DNA of 64,000 bases from Orobanche coerulescens (lineage: Eukaryota > Streptophyta > Magnoliopsida > Lamiales > Orobanchaceae), in the NCBI GenBank assembly GCA_033398695.1, contig CM065802.1, forward strand, positions 164,853,965 through 164,917,964, given 5' to 3'. Positions 34,748 through 47,400 of this stretch are shown one piece after another. The notes under the pieces are model-generated. The model had not been told where the DNA came from. It was given only the letters and a program-made list of their open reading frames with translations, and ran no database searches. Position 1 is the stretch's first letter, and each line of letters starts with the position of its first letter. The position numbers and the translations under genes were made by a program.

Positions 34748-36757
34748 TACTGGGATTAAACGAAGGCCCAGCGGAAGCGGTAAAACAAAAATTAATTCGA
34801 TTTGAATCCCTACGAGGATCGATCGAGCTACATATATACGAATATATATAAACGAATAGCAAGAGTCGTAAGAAACTAACCCTCGAAGTCTGTTGATAAA
34901 ATGGTAGCCTTCTCTTGAGTTATTCCCCAAGCTTTAGTTTGATCTCTACGAGTTCAATCCGCTCCAAGCCCTTGAACGATCCAACGCCGAAAGCACTGCG
35001 TCTCTACTTGCCACGCGCCGGAAAAACGACCGGAATAACAACACTTGATTAACCTCTAAGGTTACGGATAGAATCAAGTGATGAAGCTTTTATTATTACA
35101 CTCTAAGTGGATAATATATCTCTCAATAATTTTCTCTCAATTTTCTCCAAGAAAAATGAAGAAGAAGTGAATGAAGGAGATGAAGATGAGTGTTTTCAAC
35201 TCAAAGTCTATCTCTCTCTCTCTCTCTCTCTCTATCCTCGCGTTGGAAGGCTTCCAAAAGTGGAGTGAGTGAGATCAAAGTCTATCTTCCCCTTCTTATT
35301 CAACCCACATAAAATCAAATCATATCACATGAGAGATTCTCCCATATAATGTATATGATGCTTGTCCCCTCAAGACATGAGATTCCAAAACCATGATGGG
35401 GACAAGTCAATACACACACATGGTTATAAGTGGGGGGCAGCCAAGATGAATTATAGGAAGAGTTCGGTTCGTTTCGGACTCCCGAGAGTCCAAATAGATT
35501 AGCTCCAATTCCATTCCGATGTATTTATATCGTTTAATTAATCCAATTAATTAAACATATCAAATACAAAATAACATAATTAATTTCTCCAAGAAATAAT
35601 GATATTCATGAATTAAATTAATCACCCAGTAATTTATTTAATTCATTTAGGCCGTAAATCAATTTATCCAATAAATCGATTTAGACATCTAATGTCCCAA
35701 ATTAGATATCCAATATCTAATATTCATAATGAGAGAACAAGCTCGATTCATTCCGTCGTCAATCCTAATGCGCGACTCGGTATGTCCGTCTCAGTCAGCA
35801 ATGGGAGGAACCAAAGAGTAGTAACATCACCTACCCAGCCTGGTGGCCTACACTGTACCCCGACTGAGAACGAATGATTGGGATCATTCAAGAACCATTC
35901 TGTCGTGAATACCGGTACACGTATAAACCCTTCTTTCAAATGTCCCGATCAAGTTATGTGGTCACGGTCAGTCAAACCCCATCTGTACTTGACGCTATGC
36001 ATGCGTTAATGCAAATCGAGATCATCGATCTCTCGTGTATCTAATACAACTAGCTCCAATGCTTTGGCCAAAGACTTATGATCTCATCTGCCAATAACCA
36101 CATAGGACATATAACCCGTTCACTAACAGGAGAAAGAATTCTATCTTGGTATTCAGTAGGACCTGCTACATGCCCATCAAGATGCACGTCGAGGTTAACC
36201 CCCGCCTTCTGGTTTATAGGGTCGAACTACTCTAATGAAAATCTTGACGTCACAAGCACATCCCTACTAAATCCTCAAGTCGAAGGTTCACGAATACCTA
36301 TCACAACCTTTCGATTCCATCATTGACTGTCCCAGAGTGAAATCCGTGTGACGAATCGAGGGTGAGTCGGTTCGAGTATACTAATCTAATTAGCATACCT
36401 ATAACGTGTGCTCCCACTAACCATTAGTGTCCGACAGGCACTCTCCTTGTCAAAGAACACGTCATACAAGTCTTCACATAAACTTAACGCCCAGTCAAAT
36501 TTCATTGACTTGCGAACGATTAAGTATTTGAGCTATAAACCTTTCCAGTGCCGACCCCCTTCTCCAATAAGGAGTGGAACGTTTTGCTCTCAAATACACG
36601 GACTAGTTTCTACATGTATATTTACAAGTTAGGAATGCCAGTAACTACCAGTAAATAAAGAAACATCCATTGCCTTATATTGATGATTTACATAATAACA
36701 AGTACAATGCCCTCACTCAACATCCTCTGAGTGGCATTCGAGGGCATACTCCTAACA
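34748..36757 (-). repeat. Copia copy 2, 5' LTR
   Basis: This is 2010 bp. The inner end is degraded: the plus strand begins TACTGGGATT rather than TGTTGGGATT, and eight bases (CCGTGCCT) present in the 3' LTR are missing right after it. It carries a long CT microsatellite near 35210-35232. It is flanked outside by TSD ATTAC. No gene is seen. Confidence 0.93.
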
Positions 36758-36762
36758 ATTAC
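36758..36762. repeat. Target-site duplication ATTAC, right flank of Copia copy 2
   Basis: ATTAC follows the LTR end CTAACA and the satellite resumes in phase as ATTACAAGTCTTCATAC. Confidence 0.95.
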
Positions 36763-39700
36763 AAGTCTTCATACTTTGCTATATAAAAATACACCTCACA
36801 TGTTAGGTAGTAACATGGAAGGTGAGGATAAAGTCACTGATCTTCCATAGTAAATATCTATTGACCTCATCGAAACATGCACTGAAAGTAGCTACGTACA
36901 TATGTAGATTCCTTCTGGACTAATCTGCATTAGCGTGCGCTATCTTTAGGCTTTAGCGTGCGCTAAATGCCATTAAATTGAGTATGCACATGCACGTCGA
37001 ATGCTGCCGACCACCAGACCCACAGGTCTTGCATGCGCTAATCTTCACCTTTAGCATGCGCTAATCTTGCATACTAGCGTGCTCTTTGGGTTTCGGTGAT
37101 AAAAATGAGTTACGCAGCGGAAAATAAACCGGTCCAACCGGATAAAACCAAACCCCAAAAACGGACCGATCAAGTATCGTATAAACGAATATAAATAACG
37201 AGAATGATAATCAAAGAATACTTACCCTCATAGTCCTTTGATAATATAATCTTCGAAGGAAAAACCCGAACAACATTTTTTCAGTTACCGACACGAACAC
37301 GAGTCCAATTCGTTGTAGCTTGTTGAATGATCCAACACCAAAAATGCTGAATGTCTCTAAGTCACAATCATCGGATATTGATCAGAAAAATAGTATGTCA
37401 ATTCGTTCTCAAAGAACATGGCTAGGAATCGACACAATATTTTTCTTCTCTCCTCTTCTTTCTTTTCTTTTTCTCAAAGATGAACAAGACTTGAAGAAAA
37501 ATTTCCTCTCCCTTTTCACATGAATCTCGAGGCTGGAGCACACCTTTTTATGTGTGTGTTTTGCTTTCTCAAATCTTCCTCTCAAAATGAAAGACTTACT
37601 TTATTATATAACAAAAAATGAGATCAATTAAGCAATTTGGAATCTCATTACAAGTCTTCATACTTTGCTATATAAAAATACACCTCACATGTTTGGTAGT
37701 AACATGGAAGGTGAGGAGAAAGTCACTGATCTTCCATAGTAAATATCTATTGACCTCATTGAAACATGCGCTGAAAGTAGCTGTGTACACATGTACATTC
37801 CTTCTGGACTGATCTGCATTAGCGTGCGCTATCTTTAGGCTTTAGCGTGCGCTAAATGCCATTAAATTGAGTATGCACATGCACGTCGAATGATGCCGAC
37901 CACCAGACCCACAGGTCTTGCATGCGCTAATCTTCACCTTTATCATGCGCTAATATTGCATACTAGCGTGCTCTTTGGGTTTTGGTGATAAAAATGAGTT
38001 ACGCAGCGGAAAATAAACCGGTCCAACCGGATAAAACCAAACCCCAAAAACGGACCGATCAAGTATCGTATAAACGAATATAAATAACGAGAATGATTAT
38101 CAAAGAATACTTACCCTCATAGTCCTTTGATAATATAATCTTCAAAGGAAAAACCCGAACAACATTTTTTCGGTTACCGACACGAACACGAGTCCATTTC
38201 GTTGCAGCTTGTTGAATGATCCAACACCAAAAATGCCGAATGTCTCTACGTGACACTCATCGGATATTGATCGGAAAAATAGTATGTCAATTCGTTCTCA
38301 AAGAACATGGCTAGGAATCGACACAATATTTTTCTTCTCTCCTCTTCTTCCTTTTCTTTCTCTCAAAGATGAACAAGACTTGAAGAAAAATTTCTTCTCC
38401 CTCTTCACATGAATCTCGAGGCTGGAGCACACCTTTTGTGTGTATGTTTTGCTTTCTCAAATCTTCCCCTCAAAATGAAAGACTTACTTTATTATATAAC
38501 AAAAAATGAGATCAATTATGAGATTTGGAATCTCATTACAAGTCTTCATACTTTGGTATATAAAAATACACCTCACATGTTAGGTAGTAACATGGAAGGT
38601 GAGGAGAAAGTCACTGATCTTCCATAGTAAATATCTATTGACCTCATCGAAACATGCGCTGAAAGTAGCTGCGTACACATGTAGATTCCTTCTGGATTGA
38701 TCTGCATTAGCGTGCCCTATCTTTAGGCTTTAGCGTGCGCTAAATGCCATTAAATTGAGTATGCACATGCACGTCGAATGCTGCCGACCACCAGACCCAC
38801 AGGTCTTGCGTGCGCTAATCTTCACCTTTAGCATGCGCTAATCTTGCATACTAGCGTGCTCTTTGGGTTTCGGTGATAAAAATGAGTTACGCAGCGGAAA
38901 ATAAACTGGTCCAACCGGATAAAACCAAACCCCAAAAATGGACCGATCAAGTATCGTATAAATGAATATAAATAACGAGAATGATAATCAAAGAATACTT
39001 ATCCTCATAGTCCTTTGATAATATAATCTTCGAAGGAAAAACCGGAACAACATTTTTTCGGTTATCGACACGAACACGAGTCCAATTTGTTGTAGCTTGT
39101 TGAATGATCCAACACCAAAAATGCCGAATGTCTCTACGTCACACTCATAGGATATTGATCGGAAAAATAGTATGTCAATTCGTTCTCAAAGAACACGGCT
39201 AGGAATCGACACAATATTCTTCTTCTCTCCTCTTCTTCCTTTTCTTTCTCTCAAAGATGAACAAGACTTGAAGAAAAATTTCTTCTCCCTCTTCACATGA
39301 ATCTCGAGGCTGGAGCACACCTTTTGTGTGTGTGTTTTGCTTTCTCAAATCTTCCCCTCAAAATGAAAGACTTACTTTATTATATAACAAAAAATGAGAT
39401 CAATTATGCGATTTGGAATCTCATTACAAGTCTTCATACTTTGCTATATAAAAATACACCTCACATGTTAGGTAGTAACATGGAAGGTGAGGAGAAAGTC
39501 ACTGATCTTCCATAGTAAATATCTATTGACCTCATCGAAACATGCGATGAAAGTAGCTGCGTACACATGTAGATTCCTTCTGGATTGAACTGCATTAGCG
39601 TGCCCTATCTTTAGGCTTTAGCGTGCGCTAAATGCCATTAAATTGAGTATGCACATGCACGTCGAATGCTGCCGACCACCAGACCCACAGGTCTTGCGTG

Positions 39701-40868
39701 CGCCAATCTTCACCTTTAGCATGCGCTAATCTTGCATACTAGCGTGCTCTTTGGGTTTCGGTGATAAAAATGAGTTACGCAATGGAAAATAAACCGGTCC
39801 AGCCGGATAAAACTAAACCCCAAAAACGGACCGATCAAGTATCGTATAAATGAATATAAATAACGAGAATGATAATCAAAGAATACTTACCCTCATAGTC
39901 CTTTGATAATATAATCTTCGAAGGAAAAACCCGAACAACATTTTTTCGGTTACCAACACGAACACGAGTCCAATTTGTTGTAGCTTGTTGAATTATCCAA
40001 CACCAAAAATGCCGAATGTTTCTACGTCACACTCATCGGATATTGATCGGGAAAATAGTATGTCAATTCGTTCTCAAAGAACACGGCTAGGAATCGACAC
40101 AATATTTTTCTTCTCTCCTCTTCTTCCTTTTCTTTCTCTCAAAGATGAACAAGACTTGAAGAAAAATTTCTTCTCCCTCTTCACATGAATCTCGAGGCTG
40201 GAGCACACCTTTTGTGTGTGTGTTTTGCTTTCACAAATCTTCCCCTCAAAATGAAAGACTTTATTATATAACAAAAAATGAGATCAATTATGAGATTTGG
40301 AATCTCATTACAAGTCTTCATACTTTGCTATATAAAAATACACCTCCCATGTTAGGTAGTAACATGGAAGGTGAGGAGAAAGTCACTGATCTTCCATAGT
40401 AAATATCTATTGACCTCATCAAAACATGCGCTGAAAGTAGCTGCGTACACATGTAGATTCCTTCTGGACTGATCTGCATTAGCGTGCGCTATCTTTAGGC
40501 TTTAGCATGCGCTAAATGCCATTAAATTGAGTATGCGCATGCACGTCGAATGATGCCGACCACCAGACCCACAGGTCTTGCGTGCGCTAATCTTCACCTT
40601 TAGCATGCGCTAATCTTGCATACTAGCGTGCTCTTTGGGTTTCGGTGATAAAAATGAGTTACGCAGCGGAAAATAAACCGGTCCAACCGAATAAAACCAA
40701 ACCCCAAAAACGGACCGATCAAGTATCGTATAAACGAATATAAATAACGAGAATGATAATCAAAGAATACTTACCCTCATAGTCCTTTGATAATATAATC
40801 TTCGAAGGAAAAACCCGAACAACATTTTTTCGGTTACCGACACGAACACGAGTCCAATTCGTTGTAGC

Positions 40869-43800
40869 TTGTTGAATGATACAACACCAAAAATACCGAA
40901 TGTCTCTACGTCACACTCATCCGATATTGATCGGAAAAATAGTATGTCAATTCGTTCTCAAAGAAAACGGCTAGGAATTGACACAATATTTTTCTTCTCT
41001 CCTCTTCTTCCTTTTCTTTCTCTCAAAGATGAACAAGACTTGAAGAAAAAATTCTTCTCCCTCTTCACATGAATCTCGAGGCTGGAGCACACCATTTGTG
41101 TGTGTGTTTTGCTTTCTCAAATCTTCCCCTCAAAATGACAGACTTACTTTATTATATAACAAAAAATGAGATCAATTATGAGATTTGGAATCTCACTACA
41201 AGTCTTCATACTTTGCTATATAAAAATTCACCTCACATGTTAGGTAGTAACATGGAAGGTGAGGAGAAAGTCACTGATCTTCCATAGTAAATATCTATTG
41301 ACCTCATCGAAACATGCGCTGAAAGTAGCTGTGTACACATGTAGATTCCTTCTGGACTGATCTGCATTAGCGTGCGCTATCTTTAGGCTTTAGCGTGCGC
41401 TAAATGCCATTAAATTGAGTATGCACATGCACGTCGAATGATGCCGACCACCAGACCCACAGGTCTTGCGTGCGCTAATCTTCACCTTTAACATGCGCTA
41501 ATCTTGCATACTAGCATGCTCTTTGGGTTTCGTTGATAAAAATGAGTTACGCAGTAGAAATTAAACTGGTCCAACCGAATAAAACCAAACCCCCAAAACG
41601 GACCGATCAAGTATCGTATAAACGAATATAAAAAACGAGAATGATAATCAAAGAATACTTACCCTCATAGTCCTTTGATAATATAATCTTCGAAGGAAAA
41701 ACCCGAACAACATTTTTTCGGTTACCGACACGAACACGAGTCCAATTCGTTGTAGCTTGTTGAATGATCCAACACTAAAAATTCCGAATGTCTCTACATC
41801 ACACTCATCGGATATTGATCGTAAAAATAATATGTCAATTCGTTCTCAAAGAAAACGGCTAGGAATCGACACAATATTTTTCTTCTCTCCTCTTCTTCCT
41901 TTTCTTTTTCTCAAAGATGAACAAGACTTGAAGAAAAATTTCTTCTCCCTCTTCACATGAATCTCGAGGCTGGAGCACACCTTTTGTGTGTGTGTTTTGC
42001 TTTCTCAAATCTTCCCCTCAAAATGAAAGACTTACTTTATTATATAACAAAAAATGAGATCAATTATGCGATTTGGAATCTCATTACAAGTCTTCATACT
42101 TTGCTATATAAAAATACACCTCACATGTTAGGTAGTAACATGGAAGGTGAGGAGAAAGTCATTGATCTTTCATAGTAAATATCTATTGACCTCATCGAAA
42201 CATGCGCTGAAAGTAGCTGCGTACATATGTAGATTCCTTCTGGACTGATCTGCATTAGAGTGCGCTATCTTTAGGCTTTAGCGTGCGCTAAATGCCATTA
42301 AATTGAGTATGCACATGCACGTCGAATGCTGCCGACCACCAGACCCACAGGTCTTGCGTGCGCTAATATTCACCTTTAGCATGCGTTAATCTTGCATACT
42401 AGCGTGCTCTTTGGGTTTCGGTGATAAAAATGAGTTACACAGCGGAAAATAAATCGGTCCAACCGAATAAAACCAAACCCCAAAAACGGACCGATCAAGT
42501 ATCGTATAAACGAATATAAATAACGAGAATGATAATCAAAGAATACTTACCCTCATAGTCCTTTGATAATATAATCTTCGAAGGAAAAACCCAAACAACA
42601 TTTTTTCGGTTACCGACACGAACACGAGTCCAATTCGTTGTAGCTTGTTGAATGATCCAACACCAAAAATACCGAATGTCTCTATGTCACACTCATCCGA
42701 TATTGATCGGAAAAATAGTATGTCAATTCGTTCTCAAAGAAAACGGCTAGGAATCGACACAATATTTTTCTTCTCTCCTCTTCTTCCTTTTCTTTCTCTC
42801 AAAGATGAACAAGACTTGAAGAAAAAATTCTTCTCCCTCTTCACATGAATCTCGAGGCTGGAGCACACCATTTGTGTGTGTGTTTTGCTTTCTCAAATCT
42901 TCCCCTCAAAATGACAGACTTACTTTATTATATAACAAAAAATGAGATCAATTATGAGATTTGGAATCTCTCTACAAGTCTTCATACTTTGCTATATAAA
43001 AATTCACCTCACATGTTAGGTAGTAACATCGAAGGTGAGGAGAAAGTCACTGATCTTCCATAGTAAATATCTATTGACCTCATCGAAACATGCGCTGAAA
43101 GTAGCTGTGTACACATGTAGATTCCTTCTGGACTGATCTGCATTAGCGTGCGCTATCTTTAGGCTTTAGCGTGCGCTAAATGCCATTAAATTGAGTATGC
43201 ACATGCACGTCGAATGATGCCGACCACCAGACCCACAGGTCTTGCGTGCGCTATTCTTCACCTTTAACATGCGCTAATCTTGCATACTAGCGTGCTCTTT
43301 GGGTTTCGTTGATAAAAATGAGTTACGCAGTAGAAATTAAACTGGTCCAACCGAATAAAACCAAACCCCCAAAACGGACCGATCAAGTATCGTATAAACG
43401 AATATAAAAAACGAGAATGATAATCAAAGAATACTTACCCTCATAGTCCTTTGATAATATAATCTTCGAAGGAAAAACCCGAACAACATTTTTTCGGTTA
43501 CCGACACGAACACGAGTCCAATTCGTTATAGCTTGTTGAATGATCCAACACTAAAAATTCCGAATGTCTCTACATCACACTCATCGGATATTGATCGTAA
43601 AAATAATATGTCAATTCGTTCTCAAAGAAAACGGCTAGGAATCGACACAATATTTTTCTTCTCTCCTCTTCTTCCTTTTCTTTTTCTCAAAGATGAACGA
43701 GACTTGAAGAAAAATTTCTTCTCCCTCTTCACATGAATCTCGAGGCTGGAGCACACCTTTTGTGTGTGTGTTTTGCTTTCTCAAATCTTCCCCTCAAAAT

Positions 43801-44419
43801 GAAAGACTTACTTTATTATATAACAAAAAATGAGATCAATTATGCGATTTGGAATCTCATTACAAGTCTTCATACTTTGCTATATAAAAATACACCTCAC
43901 ATGTTAGGTAGTAACATGGAAGGTGAGGAGAAAGTCATTGATCTTTCATAGTAAATATCTATTGACCTCATCGAAACATGCGCTGAAAGTAGTTGCGTAC
44001 ATATGTAGATTCCTTCTGGACTGATCTGCATTAGAGTGCGCTATCTTTAGGCTTTAGCGTGCGCTAAATGCCATTAAATTGAGTATGCACATGCACGTCG
44101 AATTCTGCCGACCACCAGACCCACAGGTCTTGCGTGCGCTAATATTCACCTTTAGCATGCGTTAATCTTGCATACTAGCGTGCTCTTTGGGTTTCGGTGA
44201 TAAAAATGAGTTACACAGCGGAAAATAAATCGGTCCAACCGAATAAAACCAAACCCCAAAAACGGACCGATCAAGTATCGTATAAACGAATATAAATAAC
44301 GAGAATGATAATCAAAGAATACTTACCCTCATAGTCCTTTGATAATATAATCTTCGAAGGAAAAACCCAAACAACAATTTTCGGTTACCGACACGAACAC
44401 GAGTCCAATTCGTTGTAGC
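40869..44419. repeat. Higher-order dimer B-C, two tandem copies
   Basis: The monomer pair 40869-42644 is repeated almost exactly as 42645-44419. The B copies share CACCATTTGTGTG and ATGACAGACTTAC. The C copies share GATCGTAAAAATAATATG and GTCATTGATCTTTCATAG. The ~1776-bp period shows a recent dimer duplication. A related B-C pair follows at 47956-49729. Confidence 0.85.
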
Positions 44420-47400
44420 TTGTTGAATGATCCAACACCAAAAATGCCGAATGTCTCTACGTCACACTCATCGGATATTGATCGGAAAAATAGTATGTCA
44501 ATTCGTTCTCAAAGAAAACGGCTAGGAATCGACACAATATTTTTCTTCTCTCCTCTTCTTCCTTTTCTTTATCTCAAAGATGAACAAGACTTGAAGAAAA
44601 AATTCTTCTCCCTCTTCACATGAATCTCGAGGCTGGAGCACACCTTTTGTGTGTGTGTGTGTTTTGCTTTCTCAAATCTTCCTCTCAAAATGAAAGACTT
44701 ACTTTATTATATAACAAAAAATGAGATCAATTATGAGATTTGGGATCTCATTACAAGTCTTCATACTTTGCTATATAAAAATACACCTCACATGTTAGGT
44801 AGTAACATGGAAGGTGAGGAGAAAGTCACTGATCTTCCATAGTAAATATCTATTGACCTCATCGAAACATGCGCTGAAAGTAGCTGCGTACACATGTAGA
44901 TTCCTTCTGGACTGATCTGCATTAGCGTGCGCTATCTTTAGGCTTTAGCGTGCGCTAAATGCCATTAAATTGAGTATGCACATGCACGTCGAATGATGCC
45001 GACCACCAGACCCACAGGTCTTGCGTGCGCTAATCTTCACCTTTAACATGCGCTAATATTGCATACTAACATGCTCTTTGGGTTTCGGTGATAAAAATGA
45101 GTTACGCAGCGGAAAATAAACTGGTCCAACCGAATAAAACCAAACCCCAAAAATGGATCGATCAAGTATCGTATAAACGAATAACGAGAATGATAATCAA
45201 AGAATACTTACCCTCATAGTCCTTTGATAATATAATCTTCGAAGGAAAAACCCGAACAACATTTTTTTACCGACACGAACACGAGTCCAATTCGTTGTAG
45301 CTTGTTGAATGATCCAACACCAAAAATGCCGAATGTCTCTACATCACACTCATCGGATATTGATCGGAAAAATAGTATGTCAATTCGTTCTCAAAGAACA
45401 CGGCTAGGATTCGACACAATATTTGTCTTCTCTCCTCTTCTTCCTTTTCTTTCTCTCAAAGATGAACAAGACTTGAAGAAAAATTTCTTCTCCCTCTTCA
45501 CATGAATCTCGAGGCTGGAGCACACCTTTTGTGTGTGTGTGTTTTGCTTTCTCAAATCTTCCCCTCAAAATGAAAGACTTACTTTATTATATAACAACAA
45601 ATGAGATCAATTATGAGATTTGGAATCTCATTACAAGTCTTCATACTTTGCCATATAAAAATACACCTCACATGTTAGGTAGTAACATGGAAGGTGAGGA
45701 GAAAGTCACTGATCTTCCATAGTAAATATCTATTGACCTCATCGAAACATGCGCTGAAAGTAGCTGCGTACACATGTAGATTCCTTCTGGATTGATCTGC
45801 ATTAGCGTGCCCTATCTTTAGGCTTTAGCGTGCGCTAAATGCCATTAAATTGAGTATGCACATGCACGTCGAAATCGCCACCACTGCACTCCAGGTCTTG
45901 CGTGCGCTAATCTTCACCTTTAGCATGCGCTAATCTTGCATACTAGCGTGCTCTTTGGGTTTCGGTGATAAGAATGAGTTACGCAGCGGAAAATAAACCG
46001 GTCCAACCGGATAAAACCAAACCCCAAAAACGGACCGATCAAGTATCGTATAAACGAATATAAATAATGAGAATGATAATCAAAGAATACTTATCCTCAT
46101 AGTCCTTTGATAATATAATCTTCGAAGGAAAAACCCGAACAACATTTTTCTAGTTACCGACACGGACACGAGTCTAATTCGTTGTAGCTTGTTGAATGAT
46201 CCAACACCAAAAATGCCGAATGTCTCTACGTCACACTCATCGGATATTGATCGAAAAAATAGTATGTCAATTCGTTCTCAAAGAACACGGCTAGGAATCG
46301 ACACAATATTCTTCTTCTCTCCTCTTCTTCCTTTTCTTTCTCTCAAAGATGAACAAGACTTGAAGAAAAATTTCTTCTCCCTCTTCACATGAATCTCGAG
46401 GCTCGAGCACACCTTTTGTGTGTGTGTTTTGCTTTCTCAAATCTTCCCCTCAAAATGAAAGACTTACTTTATTATATAACAAAAAATGAGATCAATTATG
46501 CGATTTGGAATCTCATTACAAGTCTTCATACTTTGCTATATAAAAATACACCTCACATGTTAGGTAGTAACATGGAAGGTGAGGAGAAAGTCACTAATCT
46601 TCCACAGTAAATATCTATTGACCTCATCGAAACATGCGATGAAAGTAGCTGCGTACACATGTAGATTCCTTCTGGATTGAACTGCATTAGCGTGCCCTAT
46701 CTTTAGGCTTTAGCGTGCGCAAAATGCCATTAAATTGAGTATGCACATGCACGTCAAATGCTGCCGACCACCAGACCCACAGGTCTTGCGTGCGCTAATC
46801 TTCACCTTTAGCATGCGCTAATGTTGCATACTAGCCTGCTCTTTGGGTTTCGGTGATAAAAATGAGTTACGCAATAGAAAATAAACCGGTCCAGCCGGAT
46901 AAAACTAAACCCCAAAAACGGACCGATCAAGTATCGTATAAATGAATATAAATAACGAGAATGATAATCAAAGAATACTTACCCTCATAGTCCTTTGATA
47001 ATATAATCTTCGAAGGAAAAACCCGAACAACATTTTTTCGGTTACCAACACGAACACGAGTCCAATTTGTTGTAGCTTGTTGAATTATCCAACACCAAAA
47101 ATGCCGAATGTTTCTACGTCACACTCATCGGATATTGATCGGGAAAATAGTATGTCAATTCGTTCTCAAAGAACACGGCTAGGAATCGACACAATATTTT
47201 TCTTCTCTCCTCTTCTTCCTTTTCTTTCTCTCAAAGATGAACAAGACTTGAAGAAAAATTTCTTCTCCCTCTTCACATGAATCTCGAGGCTGGAGCACAC
47301 CTTTTGTGTGTGTGTTTTGCTTTCACAAATCTTCCCCTCAAAATGAAAGACTTTATTATATAACAAAAAATGAGATCAATTATGAGATTTGGAATCTCAT

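Larger units (their letters stand above)
27146..36757 (-). mobile_element. Ty1/copia LTR retrotransposon, copy 2, full length
   Basis: This is 9,612 bp on the minus strand. It has a 2010-bp 5' LTR (34748-36757), an iMet-type primer site, a long leader with a GC-rich island, GAG-PR, INT, RT, RNase H, a polypurine tract and a 1986-bp 3' LTR (27146-29131). Both target duplications are present. The LTRs differ at roughly 5% in the first 300 bp and less elsewhere, so the insertion is older than the segmental duplication that made copy 1. Coding capacity is lost: integrase active-site substitutions, a stop, and frame changes in pol. The lineage is plausibly on the Angela/TAR side, not proven. Confidence 0.95.

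Noticed and set aside
34254..34805. 183-codon plus-strand frame over the GC-rich leader and the LTR edge
   Set aside because: Long open frames are expected by chance in GC-rich DNA. It runs across the primer site into the LTR and has no recognisable domain.
2870..36757. Two independent Copia insertions at the same preferred target
   Set aside because: The flanking satellite monomers and shared private inactivating changes are duplicated with the element, so one insertion and a later segmental duplication is simpler.
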